Origin: Marinobacter daqiaonensis
Lineage (GTDB): Bacteria; Pseudomonadota; Gammaproteobacteria; Pseudomonadales; Oleiphilaceae
Direction: 5' to 3'
DNA length: 64,000 nucleotides
NCBI RefSeq assembly: GCF_900115285.1
Contig: NZ_FOYW01000002.1
Coordinates: 310,001-374,000, forward strand
A program made the translations under genes and the position numbers. This document shows, piece after piece, positions 1-8,231 of this stretch; the stretch's first letter is position 1, and every line of letters starts with the position of its first letter. A model generated the notes under the pieces. That model worked only from the letters and a program-made list of their open reading frames with translations, did not search any database and was not told the origin of the DNA.

Positions 1-1
1 A

Positions 2-388
2 GCTGCTTGTCCGGACGGTATCGACATCTACTTCGAAAACGTCGGTGGCGCCGTGACCCGCGCTGTCGCACCGCTGCTGAACGAAGGCGCCCGGGTTCCC
101 ATCTGTGGCTACGTGTCAGCCTACAACGCCGAGGATCCCTCCAAGGTGGAGACGCCGTTCCATGTTTTGAAGGCCCTTGACCCGGTTCCGGAGCACCGTT
201 TCTTCCTGGTCACCGAATGGCAGGACAAGCACCAGGAAATCACCCGGATCCTGGCGGACCGGGTGGCTTCCGGGGAGCTGAAGTATCGCGAGACGATTGC
301 CGAGGGCCTTGAGAATGCCCCCGAGGCGTTCAAGGGCATGCTGAAAGGGAAGAACTTCGGTAAGCAGTTGGTCCATGTGGCCGACTGA
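2..388 (+). CDS. C-terminal part of a CurA/YncB-like NADP-dependent oxidoreductase (cut by window start)
   Basis: The reading frame is open from base 2 and ends at a TGA at 386-388, so only the last 128 residues are visible. The visible part starts CPDGIDIYFENVGG, which is the Rossmann-fold segment typical of zinc-independent medium-chain dehydrogenases of the leukotriene B4 dehydrogenase/curcumin reductase type, and continues with a GARVPICGYVSAYN segment and the usual C-terminal EGLENAPEAFKGMLKGKNFGKQLV. Members reduce enones with NADPH in the cytoplasm. The gene is followed by a terminator hairpin with an unusual repeat-filled arm. The physiological substrate cannot be told from sequence. 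Confidence 0.85.
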   Translation, partial: AACPDGIDIYFENVGGAVTRAVAPLLNEGARVPICGYVSAYNAEDPSKVETPFHVLKALDPVPEHRFFLVTEWQDKHQEITRILADRVASGELKYRETIAEGLENAPEAFKGMLKGKNFGKQLVHVAD

Positions 389-400
389 ATCGAGGCTTGC

Positions 401-466
401 GGCCCCCTCTGCCTGCGATCCCCACTGAGGTGAGGTGAGGTGAGGTGAGGGGAGCGGGGGCCTTTT
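401..466 (+). terminator. Rho-independent terminator whose arm contains five TGAGG repeats
   Basis: GGCCCCC at 401-407 can pair with GGGGGCC at 456-462, and TTTT follows at 463-466. Inside the hairpin arm TGAGG is repeated five times in tandem (426-450). It lies 13 bases after the stop codon of the oxidoreductase and would end that transcript. Confidence 0.6.
426..450 (+). repeat. Five tandem copies of TGAGG
   Basis: A 5-base unit repeated five times without interruption. It sits inside the terminator arm after the oxidoreductase gene and is a possible slippage site. Confidence 0.85.
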
Positions 467-482
467 ACCGGGACCGTCGAAC

Positions 483-572
483 GCCAGCCCGTGAAGAGCG
501 CTAGCTCTTCACGGGCTGGCCATGGCCAGCTCCGGACCTTTGTTGCGACGCAGGAGCAATCAGCAACAAAGG
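483..572. repeat. Cluster of three inverted repeats between convergent genes
   Basis: Three self-complementary elements follow each other. The first is a 17-bp perfect stem (483-499 with 504-520) with a GCTA loop. The second is a 14-bp perfect palindrome CTGGCCATGGCCAG (516-529). The third is a 10-bp stem CCTTTGTTGC (537-546) with GCAACAAAGG (563-572). They lie between the convergent oxidoreductase and YebC-like genes. None is followed by a run of T on either strand, so they are not classical intrinsic terminators, though they may stabilise 3' ends. Confidence 0.75.
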
Positions 573-614
573 GCGTTCGTCGAGCCTATGACCGCCACGG
601 ATGGCGGAAATGCC

Positions 615-1331
615 CTAAATCTCAGCGTTGTGATAAACGTTCTGCACATCATCCAGATCGTTGAGCATGTCCAGGAACTTCTCGAACATCTCCACGTCCT
701 CGCCTTCCACCGGTGTAGTGGTCTGGGGCAGGAACTGAATCTCGTCCACCTCGAACTCGATACCCTCAAAGGCGGTACTCAGCGCCTGCTTGGCCTTGGC
801 GTACTCGGTGTTCGGGGCGAAGACGGTAATCAGGCCCTCTTCGTTCTCGATGTCGGTGACATCCACGTCCTCTTCCATCAGCGCTTCCAGCACCGCTTCC
901 TCGTCCTCGCCCTTGAAGGCAAGAATGGCGCAGTGATCGAACATGTGGCTGACGGTGCCCGGTGTGCCGATCTTGGATTTGGTCTTGGTGAAGCAGACGC
1001 GGACATCACCGAAGGTGCGGTTCGGGTTGTCGGTAAGGCAGTCCACGATCACCATGCAGTTGCCCGGACCGAAGCCCTCATAGCGGGCGGCCGAGAAGTC
1101 CTCGCCAGCGCCACCACGGGCCTTTTCGATGGCCTTCTCGATAACGTGGGTTGGCACCTGGTCCTTTTTCGCGCGGTCGATAAGGCCCCTCAGGGTCAGG
1201 TTGCTGTCCGGGTCCGGGCCACCGGATTTGGCGGCAACGTAGATTTCCCGGCCGTACTTGCTGTAGACCCGGGTCTTGGCAGCGGCCGTCTTGGCCATGG
1301 AGTCTTTTCGGTTCTGGTAGGCTCTGCCCAT
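615..1331 (-). CDS. YebC/PmpR family regulator (YeeN-like)
   Basis: A 238-residue protein starting [15 protein letters not shown]. It carries the family's signature stretches: [23 protein letters not shown]-type [22 protein letters not shown] near residue 65, and [23 protein letters not shown] near residue 90. The acidic C-terminus ends in [11 protein letters not shown]. The N-terminus is closer to E. coli YeeN than to YebC. The family includes DNA-binding regulators such as PmpR, and some members (YebC, TACO1) act on translation of proline-rich stretches. I chose the ATG at 1331 because a longer frame upstream lacks family similarity and AGGACA precedes this start. It is convergent with the oxidoreductase. 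Confidence 0.93.
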   Translation of the reverse strand: MGRAYQNRKDSMAKTAAAKTRVYSKYGREIYVAAKSGGPDPDSNLTLRGLIDRAKKDQVPTHVIEKAIEKARGGAGEDFSAARYEGFGPGNCMVIVDCLTDNPNRTFGDVRVCFTKTKSKIGTPGTVSHMFDHCAILAFKGEDEEAVLEALMEEDVDVTDIENEEGLITVFAPNTEYAKAKQALSTAFEGIEFEVDEIQFLPQTTTPVEGEDVEMFEKFLDMLNDLDDVQNVYHNAEI

Positions 1332-1437
1332 ATTGGTGTCCTGTGGTTCGTCACAAACAGCGAATAGTACACGCACTTCCCGCGACGGACCACTGACCTG
1401 TGTCACGCTCCGGCCGGGCACCTGCGAGATTATCGCC

Positions 1438-1698
1438 TCAGGCCAGGACAATCCGGTTCCGGCCACATTCCTTGGCCATGTAAGGGGACTTGTCTGCGCG
1501 GGCGATGAGGCGGGAAACGGCCACCCCGAAACTGCCCGTATGATTGACCGGGCCGGCCTTGCCAAGTTCCACGGGGTGGGCGGTCAGTGCCTTGCGGAGT
1601 TTTTCGGAGGCGGCAACCGCCCCTTTCTCGTCGTTGTCCGGCAACAGGATCAGGAATTCCTCGTCGCTCCAGCGGATTTGTTCCGGGGGGATCTTGCA
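1438..1698 (-). pseudogene. Decayed C-terminal fragment of a GGDEF (diguanylate cyclase) domain
   Basis: On the minus strand the frame reads RWSDEEFLILLPDNDEKG, then [24 protein letters not shown], and finally [23 protein letters not shown] before a stop. These are the last three blocks of a GGDEF domain. The catalytic GGDEF/GGEEF signature has become WSDEEF, about ten residues are missing between SFGVA and LIARADK, and an in-frame TAA at 1699-1701 sits just upstream with no N-terminal half. The fragment should not make c-di-GMP and is best read as a relic of a lost gene. Confidence 0.75.
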
Positions 1699-1797
1699 TT
1701 ATCTGACATTCCGGGAGGGAGAAGCCGCGGCTCCAGCGGAAACCGATAGCTGGCCGCCGCTGGAGCCGGGGATTGCTTGTGCGACCGCCGAACCGGG

Positions 1798-2598
1798 TCA
1801 GACAAACTCTGTGGGAGGGCGGTAGTGCTGCTGTTCCATCAGATCGATTCCACATTCCACCGAAGACACCCAGTCCAGGAACCGCTCCACCATGACCGGT
1901 CCTTCAAAGCGTTTGCCATGTTGAGGCACGATCATGGCCACATCCATGCCCTGAACCATGTTGGCCCAAAGTTCGCAAACCTTGCGTGAGGCAATGTACC
2001 GGCGATGGAAACCCCTCATGAAGGGGATGTGTCTGTCGAAGTCAGTCACCGGCCTGTGGTCCTCGCTGGCGCCCATGGAGGCACCAAGGTCGCCGGAGAA
2101 CAGGATCTTCGAGACCGGATCGTAGAACTGGAGGTTGCCCACGGAGTGCATGAAGTGGGCGGGGATACACTGGATGTGGCTCTCACCGAAGCGAACCTTG
2201 GCGCCGCCGTCGGGGATCGGGATGATCCGGTCGAACACGCTGCTGCCCAGCTGGTTGGTCACATATCCTGATGCCAGGTGAGGCAGGAACCGGGCCCAGA
2301 GTTTCGAGGTGACAATGTTGGCTCTGGTGTGAACAAGCCAACGGTCGATGGCGCCGATGATGTCCGGATCCTGGTGGGAGGCGAACACGTAATCCATCTC
2401 GCGGATGTTCATGTACCGGGAGGCGGCCACAGCAAGGGGGGTATAGGTCAGATCGCCACCTGGGTCGATCAGCGCTTCGTGGTCGCCGTCCACGAGCAGA
2501 AACTGGTTGGACTGGACACCTTCCCCGGTGACCAGTGAGTCGAACATGAGGCACCTGTGGTGCCCGTTATCAAACAGAACAATGGGTTCAGCTGCCAC
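1798..2598 (-). CDS. MBL-fold metallohydrolase of the oxygen-binding di-iron (ODP/flavodiiron-like) group
   Basis: A 266-residue stand-alone metallo-beta-lactamase-fold protein with no flavodoxin domain attached. Visible metal-site elements are ASHQDPDIIGAIDRW near residues 74-90 (the di-iron family's variant of HxHxDH), PAHFMHSVGN near 145, LFSGDLGASMGA near 165, and PQHGKRF near 225. The start is GTG at 2598, preceded at seven bases by AGGAG. It is upstream of, and on the same strand as, the GGDEF relic and downstream of the SRPBCC gene. The family includes oxygen- and redox-sensing or oxygen-reducing di-iron proteins. The exact role is unknown. Confidence 0.85.
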   Translation of the reverse strand: MAAEPIVLFDNGHHRCLMFDSLVTGEGVQSNQFLLVDGDHEALIDPGGDLTYTPLAVAASRYMNIREMDYVFASHQDPDIIGAIDRWLVHTRANIVTSKLWARFLPHLASGYVTNQLGSSVFDRIIPIPDGGAKVRFGESHIQCIPAHFMHSVGNLQFYDPVSKILFSGDLGASMGASEDHRPVTDFDRHIPFMRGFHRRYIASRKVCELWANMVQGMDVAMIVPQHGKRFEGPVMVERFLDWVSSVECGIDLMEQQHYRPPTEFV

Positions 2599-2724
2599 CT
2601 TGGACTCCTGCTAGCGGGCCGGCCAGGGGTGAATGGGGTCCGGCGGGCCGGCCGGGATGGATCTGGCGGCGAGAATATAGAGCAGGTCAGGGTGGCGCAT
2701 TGCTCCAGGTCAACGAAGCTGACA

Positions 2725-3165
2725 TTAGTCAACTTCGCCGAGGGTTTGCCGCAGTCGCCGCAGCCCCCGCCTGAGTGCCCGCTCAAGGGCCATCTGCAGG
2801 GTCGGTCCGGAATAGGGGACCACCTCGTCGAATTCAATGGTGTAGTGGATCCGGGTGCCGATGTCAGGTAGTTCGGACAGCCGTATACGACCGAGATGGT
2901 TGCGAAATGCGCTGAAACTGGTAACGGTGTACTCGATGAGGTGGTCCGGCTCAAAAGTGATAATGGTTTCTTCGAAACCCACTGGCCCCACGCCGAGCCA
3001 GCGCACAGAGCCGATCCCGTTGGGGTCCGCCTGGTCACTGTCGCGAATCCGCTTGACCGGGAGGCCAATCAGCGGCCCCAGGCGGTTGTGGTCGGAGATC
3101 AGGTCAAAAACCCGGGCCCGGGGGAACGGCAGCTGATCCGTCAGTTCGACTCTGAAGTTTGGCAT
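2725..3165 (-). CDS. SRPBCC (START/polyketide-cyclase-like) family protein
   Basis: A 146-residue protein. It begins with the typical strand-helix pattern of the SRPBCC superfamily (PFPRARVFDLISDHNRLG) and continues with a beta-rich middle (GSVRWLGVGP, EETIITFEPDHLIEYTV). It ends in a long amphipathic helix (GPTLQMALERALRRGLRRLRQTL). This hydrophobic-pocket fold binds lipids or aromatic ligands; no ligand can be named. A 126-base gap separates it from the downstream MBL gene, and both may share a transcript. Confidence 0.8.
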   Translation of the reverse strand: MPNFRVELTDQLPFPRARVFDLISDHNRLGPLIGLPVKRIRDSDQADPNGIGSVRWLGVGPVGFEETIITFEPDHLIEYTVTSFSAFRNHLGRIRLSELPDIGTRIHYTIEFDEVVPYSGPTLQMALERALRRGLRRLRQTLGEVD

Positions 3166-3437
3166 AGGGAGCAGGCTGTAATTGTTGTTTGAGCTGCTAG
3201 CCTAGCGCGAACCAGCCCATGACAAAAGGTGTTCCAGCCATACTTTATCGGAGTATTGCCCGGGACGGAGCTGGATTGCGGGTCACTACGGGGAGTCTTG
3301 TCAGGGCATCAGCGGCGCGCAGGCCTGAGGGAACTTCCATTAAATATGGCTCGGTCGGGCCCATACCTTTTACGCATTGTCTATGCTGTGTTCAGTCCTC
3401 TCGATAAAGCCGCTGACGGAACAGACAGGAGGAAAGC

Positions 3438-4550
3438 ATGAGCACACCGGAAACCATGAAAGCGGTCCAGCTCACCGGTCATGGTGGGCTCGACAGGCTC
3501 GTCTATCGGGACGATGTGCCGGTTCCCCAGCCGCCGCAGGGTGAGGTGTTGATCCGGGTCAGTGCCTGCGGCATGAACAACACCGATGTCTGGGTGCGGG
3601 AAGGAGCCTATGGTTCCGAAACCGACCCGGAGTCCGTATCCACCTGGCGACGAGGCCGCTCGACCCTGAGTTTTCCCCGTATACAGGGTACCGATATCGT
3701 GGGTGAGATCGTCGCCGTCGGCGAGGGGGTGCCGGAGTCCCGGGTCGGAGAGCGGGTGATTGTGGATTTCTCCATCTACAATCGCCCACCCGGAGATGAC
3801 AGTCTGGCGGACATCGACTACATCGGCCATGGTCGTGACGGCGGTTACGCCGAATACACCTCCGTTCCCTCGGATAATGCTCACACCGTGGACACGGATC
3901 TTTCCGATGCCGAGCTGGCAACGTTCTGCTGCGCCTACCTCACCGGAGAGCATATGCTTGAACGGGCCGCCCTGAAGGCCGGGGAGCGGGTCCTGGTCAC
4001 CGGTGCCTCCGGCGGTGTTGGCTCGGCCATTATCCAGCTGGCCCGTGCCCGGGGAGCGATCCCCTACGCGGTGACCACGCCGGAGAAAGCCGACGCCCTG
4101 AGGGACGTCGGGGCGGAGGACGTTATCTTCCGGGGCGAAGGCGACCTGGTTGAAGAGGCGGCGACAATGGCGCAGGGCAAGCCCATTGATGTGGTGGCGG
4201 ACCTGGTGGCCGGCCCCATGTTCAATGACCTGTTGCGAATACTGAAGATGGAGGGCCGTTACACCACCGCCGGCGCCATCGCAGGACCCGTGGTCGAGCT
4301 GGACCTGCGCACCATGTACCTCAAGCAGCTGCAGCTTCATGGCTCGTCACAGGGAACCCGCAGGGACTTCCAGCGGTTGCTGGGATACATCGAGGACGGG
4401 AAAATCCGACCTCTGCTGGATCGGACGTTCCGCCTCTCTGACTTTCATCACGCCCAGACCGCATTCATGGCCAAGCACTACATTGGCAAGCTCGTTGTCG
4501 TGCCTGACAGTATGTGGGAGGAAAAAGGAGCGGCCTATGCCCGTGACTGA
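3438..4550 (+). CDS. Zinc-type medium-chain alcohol dehydrogenase family protein
   Basis: A 370-residue member of the MDR superfamily. The N-terminal GroES-like domain is visible (GEVLIRVSACGMNNTDVWVREG, then GTDIVGEIVAVGEGV and GGYAEYTSVPSDN). It is followed by the NAD(P)-binding Rossmann motif VLVTGASGGVGSAIIQLARARGA near residues 185-207. The catalytic-zinc cysteine position appears as ACGMNN, and no structural-zinc four-cysteine lobe is present, so it may work like quinone-oxidoreductase-type members. The start has AGGAGGA eight bases upstream. Its last 14 bases overlap the following proline-racemase-family gene, so the two are probably co-translated and act on the same substrate. Confidence 0.9.
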   Translation: MSTPETMKAVQLTGHGGLDRLVYRDDVPVPQPPQGEVLIRVSACGMNNTDVWVREGAYGSETDPESVSTWRRGRSTLSFPRIQGTDIVGEIVAVGEGVPESRVGERVIVDFSIYNRPPGDDSLADIDYIGHGRDGGYAEYTSVPSDNAHTVDTDLSDAELATFCCAYLTGEHMLERAALKAGERVLVTGASGGVGSAIIQLARARGAIPYAVTTPEKADALRDVGAEDVIFRGEGDLVEEAATMAQGKPIDVVADLVAGPMFNDLLRILKMEGRYTTAGAIAGPVVELDLRTMYLKQLQLHGSSQGTRRDFQRLLGYIEDGKIRPLLDRTFRLSDFHHAQTAFMAKHYIGKLVVVPDSMWEEKGAAYARD

Positions 4551-5607
4551 GTCTCGTCGGGTACGTGACCACCGGACCCGCTCCATCGAGCTGGTGGATA
4601 TGCAGTCCGGGGGAGATGTAAGTCGTATTGTTACCCGGGGTGTGGGCCACCTGCCCGGGCGATCGGTTCTGGAACAGATGCGGTATATCAAGCAATACGG
4701 TGATGGTCTGCGCCGCTGGCTGCTCAATGAACCCTATGGTGATCCCTACATGTCCGTGGACCTGATCGTTCCTCCGGACCATCCCCAAGCCCAGGCGGGT
4801 TACATCATCATGGAGGCCATGGGCTACCCCCTGTACTCCGGGTCCAATACCATTTGCACGGCGACCGCCATTCTGGAGAATGGGGTGGTGCCCATGGAGG
4901 AGGGCGAACAGACGCTGGTGCTGGAATCCCCGGCGGGCCTGGCATGGGTCACCGCCCATAACCGGGACGGTCGTGTGCAATCCATCACCACCCGGAGTGA
5001 GCCGGCTTTCGTCTTCGAGCAGGACATGAAAGTGGATGTTCCCGGCTGGGGCGAAGTTACCTTTGACCTGGTCTGGAGTGGGGCCTATTTCGCCCTCGTT
5101 GAGGCCGAGGACCTCAATCTGGTGCTGGCGCCGGGGGAAATCGAGCGCATGTGGCAGTTCGGCCTTGCGTTCGTGGAGGCGGCCCGATCGGTGGTTACGG
5201 ACCAGCATCCGGAATTGGGCGAGGTCGGCCCCCTGCCATTCATCCATTTCATGGGTCCTCTGGAGCCCGTGGATGGTGGCTACCGGTCCCGGTCTGCCAC
5301 CTATGTGCATCCCGGCGTTATCTGCCGCAGTCCCACCGGAACCGGGACCAGCGCACGGATGGCGTTGATGCACGAAAAGAACCAGCTTCGGGTGGGGGAT
5401 ACCCTGGAGACGGTGTCTCCCAAAGGCAGCTCGTTCGTCGGTCGCCTGCTGGCGGAAACCAGGGTCAGTCACTATCGGGCCGTGAGCACCGACATCACGG
5501 GTCGGGCATGGACCATTGCCCGGTCCGAGGTGTTTCTGGATCTGGACGATCCCCTGGTCGATGTTTCCGATCTGGAGAATGTTCTTATCTCCGATCCTGA
5601 TTCCTGA
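4537..5607 (+). CDS. Proline racemase / hydroxyproline dehydratase family protein with atypical Ser/Thr active site
   Basis: A 356-residue proline-racemase-fold protein. The ATG at 4537 follows AAAAAGGAG and overlaps the preceding dehydrogenase. The first active-site loop reads LYSGSNTICTAT, with Ser101 where racemases and epimerases have the Cys of MCGHG. The second reads CRSPTGTGTSARMA, with Thr267 where racemases have Cys. Known family members use Cys/Cys (racemases, 4-hydroxyproline epimerases) or Cys/Thr (trans-3-hydroxy-L-proline dehydratases). The Ser/Thr pair excludes a two-thiol racemase mechanism. Coupling to the upstream dehydrogenase suggests a catabolic step on a proline-like or other 2-substituted acid. 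The substrate is unknown. Confidence 0.85.
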   Translation: MPVTESRRVRDHRTRSIELVDMQSGGDVSRIVTRGVGHLPGRSVLEQMRYIKQYGDGLRRWLLNEPYGDPYMSVDLIVPPDHPQAQAGYIIMEAMGYPLYSGSNTICTATAILENGVVPMEEGEQTLVLESPAGLAWVTAHNRDGRVQSITTRSEPAFVFEQDMKVDVPGWGEVTFDLVWSGAYFALVEAEDLNLVLAPGEIERMWQFGLAFVEAARSVVTDQHPELGEVGPLPFIHFMGPLEPVDGGYRSRSATYVHPGVICRSPTGTGTSARMALMHEKNQLRVGDTLETVSPKGSSFVGRLLAETRVSHYRAVSTDITGRAWTIARSEVFLDLDDPLVDVSDLENVLISDPDS

Positions 5608-5616
5608 GTGTTCCCG

Positions 5617-6921
5617 TTATCGCAGTAGTGCCGTCATCTCCAGAACCGACCGGGCCACCTCCGGCAGCTTCCGACCCTGGTCCATGGCCAGCTTTCTCAG
5701 TTGTTTATGGGCTTCGTCGTCTGAGATCCGCTGACGCTTCATCAGCAGCAGAACCGCCTTCTCCAGGGTCCGGCGGTCTTCCAGCGCTTCCCGCGCCAGG
5801 CGCAGCTCCCCGCTGAGCTGTTCGAGTCTGACCGCCTGCTGCTGGACCAGCTCGAATACGGATCGTCCCAGTTTCTGGCCGACCCCGTCGCTGCGATACG
5901 CATCCGGCTTATCGCCGGGGTAATCGCCAGTGCAGAGCGCCCGCATCGGGTCCTGGTCAGGACCAGCATCATCCAGGGCGTCCATCAGGTCCTCTTCATG
6001 GGTCAGGGCGCTCCGGGCCTCCGTGTAGCGAGCGATGCAACGGCGATGGAAATGGTCCTCCAGCGTATCCTCAATCCGTTTGAGTTCGTCGATACGCTGG
6101 GTCGTCAGTTCAAACCACTGGCCGGACAGGTTTGTGTCGAGGGGCTTGTAGCGGCCCACCGAGCACGCCAGCCCCCTGAGGTGTTGCAGATCCCGCCAGT
6201 ACTCAGCGTTGGTGTGGTGTTGCCAAAGCATCAGGAGTTCCTCGTCGGCAAAACGCTCGAATACGGCAAAGGATCGTTCCTGTGCATCAATCAGGTGCGC
6301 TATGCGCCGGGAGAGTGCACTGTCGAAGTGGCCCCTGGAAAATCCGAGGGAGCCACTGGCCCGCTCCTGTCCGGCCATCTCCTTGCCCTGCATGAGGTTG
6401 ACCATGGCCACCAGCATGCCCGCAATGGCAGGGTCCACCACTGTTTCGGCCGCCTCGAAAACCACGGCCAGCAAGTGGCGGATGCGCTCGTTATAGCTTT
6501 CGATGGCGATCTCCGCCGAAACGGATTGCCGGCGAATGTCCGCCCGCAGAACCGGCAGGATGTCGAGGCCATGGAGCGCAGCGGCGATACTGTTCAGCAG
6601 GCTGATGCTGGCGGGATGACTGGTCAGTTCAGCCTGGATTTCCAGCAACTCATACTCAAAGGTCTGCTGCTGCTGGTTGCTGTTGCTGACCATGGCACCC
6701 AGCTCGTCGAAAAAACGTTCCCCTTTCGATCCGAGGTAGACGTTGGAAGCACCCCGCTCGCGCTGGAGGTGATGAATCAGGTTGCCGATACTGAGCACCA
6801 GTTTGCCCATCTGCAGGAAGCATTCGAGGTTTCTCAGCTCGCACCGCTTCGATGCGATCAGGTAATCGGTCGCCCGGGGACGCGGACGGTGTGTGGAGCC
6901 CATTTTTTCGGCTGTCATCAT
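5617..6921 (-). CDS. NIT-domain plus ANTAR-domain regulator (NasR-like nitrate-responsive antiterminator)
   Basis: A 434-residue cytoplasmic protein. Residues about 45-290 form the all-helical nitrate- and nitrite-sensing domain, recognisable from LIHHLQRERGASNVYLGSKG, the NLMQGKEMAGQERA block, and RGHFDSALSRRIAHLIDAQE. The last 60 residues are an ANTAR RNA-binding domain (LREALEDRRTLEKAVLLLMKRQRISDDEAHKQLRKLAMDQGRKLPEVA). In Klebsiella NasR the same architecture binds two-hairpin leader RNA and prevents termination of the nitrate assimilation operon when nitrate is present. The ATG at 6921 follows AGGAAGG. No nitrate transporter or reductase gene lies in the window, so its target operon is elsewhere. 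Confidence 0.9.
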   Translation of the reverse strand: MMTAEKMGSTHRPRPRATDYLIASKRCELRNLECFLQMGKLVLSIGNLIHHLQRERGASNVYLGSKGERFFDELGAMVSNSNQQQQTFEYELLEIQAELTSHPASISLLNSIAAALHGLDILPVLRADIRRQSVSAEIAIESYNERIRHLLAVVFEAAETVVDPAIAGMLVAMVNLMQGKEMAGQERASGSLGFSRGHFDSALSRRIAHLIDAQERSFAVFERFADEELLMLWQHHTNAEYWRDLQHLRGLACSVGRYKPLDTNLSGQWFELTTQRIDELKRIEDTLEDHFHRRCIARYTEARSALTHEEDLMDALDDAGPDQDPMRALCTGDYPGDKPDAYRSDGVGQKLGRSVFELVQQQAVRLEQLSGELRLAREALEDRRTLEKAVLLLMKRQRISDDEAHKQLRKLAMDQGRKLPEVARSVLEMTALLR

Positions 6922-7147
6922 TGGACCTTCCTGGAGGGTTATCCGGCCTGATCGAATGCCGGGTTCTGGAATCGATCTGGATTACACGGTTTCCAGCAAT
7001 TACCAGGCCAGTGGGCGCCGGGCGTTTCCATTACTGCCACCACAAACGATCGTTTGAGCGCCGACCGGCTTTTTGCCAGAATAGCCGCTTGCAAACAATA
7101 AGCGGCGCTGGTGGCTCGGCCGAATTCAATCCAGGAGTAAAAAAAAC

Positions 7148-8227
7148 ATGTCCAGGGACAGGTTAATCGCGGTAGGGCTTTCGGGCGTGGCGGCGGTTCT
7201 TCTGGTGGTGTGGCTGGCAACCGGTGATATCCGGTCGGCGAGAGATGAGGGTGCCCCGCAAGAACTTCGTGAAGCGTCCGAGCTCGCCTCGGTTCAAGTG
7301 GAGCGTCGTCAGTCCGAAATGTTCCGGCCCAGCATTCGCCTGCAGGGACAAGTGGAGCCATGGCGACGCCTGGTGGTTAGTTCCCGCCTCAGCGGTGTGG
7401 TGGAAAGCATTGCGGTGGAGCTGGGGCAGCCGGTGGCGCAGGGCGATACGTTACTGACACTTTCCGCGGATGAAAGACCGGCGGCGATTGCCCGCAGCCG
7501 GGCGCGGGTACGGCAGCTGGAGGCGGACCTGGCTGCGGTCGACCGTCTGCGCTCCGACCGCCTGGTTTCCGAATCCGAAAAGCTCCGACTCGAGGCCGAG
7601 CTTGCATCCGCACGGGCCGATCTTCAGCAGGCACAGCTCGCCATGGCGTACCTCACGCCCTCCGTCCCATTCGACGGGGTCATTAACGCCCGTTATGTGG
7701 AATCCGGCAGCTTCGTCCAGGTGGGCGAACCTCTGTTCGAGGTGGTCCAGGTGGATCAGCTCAAGGTCACCGGCTTTGTTCCCCAGCAGCAGGCGGGCCG
7801 CCTCATGTCAGGCCAGGAAGTGCGAATCACCCTGTTGGACGGTCGGGAGCTCGCAGGCGAGCTTACCTTCGTCGCGAGCACGGCGGACCCTGAAACCCGA
7901 AGTTTTCCCATCGAGGCCAGAGTGCCCAACCCGCAGGGTCTGCGGGTCGCCGGTAGTAGTGCCAGCCTGGCCATTGCGCAGCCGCCGGTAGAAGCGCTCT
8001 TCATATCCCCGGCGTTGTTGAGCCTGGGAGACGAGGGCCGTCCGGGTGTGCTGCATGTAAACACAGACGACGAAGTGACGTTCACTCCGGTTGATCTGCT
8101 GAGCGTCAGCGAAAAGGGTGCCTGGGTTTCCGGGGCGCCTTTCCCGATCCGGCTGATTACCCGGGGTGGGGGATTTGTGACCGAGGGACAGAAGGTCCGG
8201 CCGGTACTGTCGGGCGCCGAGGGATAA
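7148..8227 (+). CDS. RND efflux pump periplasmic adaptor (membrane fusion protein)
   Basis: A 359-residue protein with an N-terminal hydrophobic anchor (VGLSGVAAVLLVVWLAT, residues 8-24). It has the split lipoyl domain (RLQGQVEPWRRLVVSSRLSGVVESIAVELGQPVAQGDTLLTL) around a coiled-coil hairpin with ARSRARVRQLEADL and ASARADLQQAQLAM. The second lipoyl half is TPSVPFDGVINARYVESGSFVQVGEPLFEVV, followed by a beta-barrel domain. It would bridge the RND permease to an outer-membrane channel. CAGGAG lies upstream of the ATG. The next gene begins four bases after its stop codon. No outer-membrane factor gene is adjacent. Confidence 0.93.
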   Translation: MSRDRLIAVGLSGVAAVLLVVWLATGDIRSARDEGAPQELREASELASVQVERRQSEMFRPSIRLQGQVEPWRRLVVSSRLSGVVESIAVELGQPVAQGDTLLTLSADERPAAIARSRARVRQLEADLAAVDRLRSDRLVSESEKLRLEAELASARADLQQAQLAMAYLTPSVPFDGVINARYVESGSFVQVGEPLFEVVQVDQLKVTGFVPQQQAGRLMSGQEVRITLLDGRELAGELTFVASTADPETRSFPIEARVPNPQGLRVAGSSASLAIAQPPVEALFISPALLSLGDEGRPGVLHVNTDDEVTFTPVDLLSVSEKGAWVSGAPFPIRLITRGGGFVTEGQKVRPVLSGAEG

Positions 8228-8231
8228 CCCT

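Noticed and set aside
1332..1565. N-terminal extension of the YebC-like frame by 78 codons
   Set aside because: The added residues lie antisense to the GGDEF relic and have no similarity to the family.
4347..5472. Long open frames on the strand opposite the dehydrogenase and racemase-type genes
   Set aside because: They are shadows of GC-rich coding sequence; the plus-strand frames carry clear family motifs and ribosome sites.
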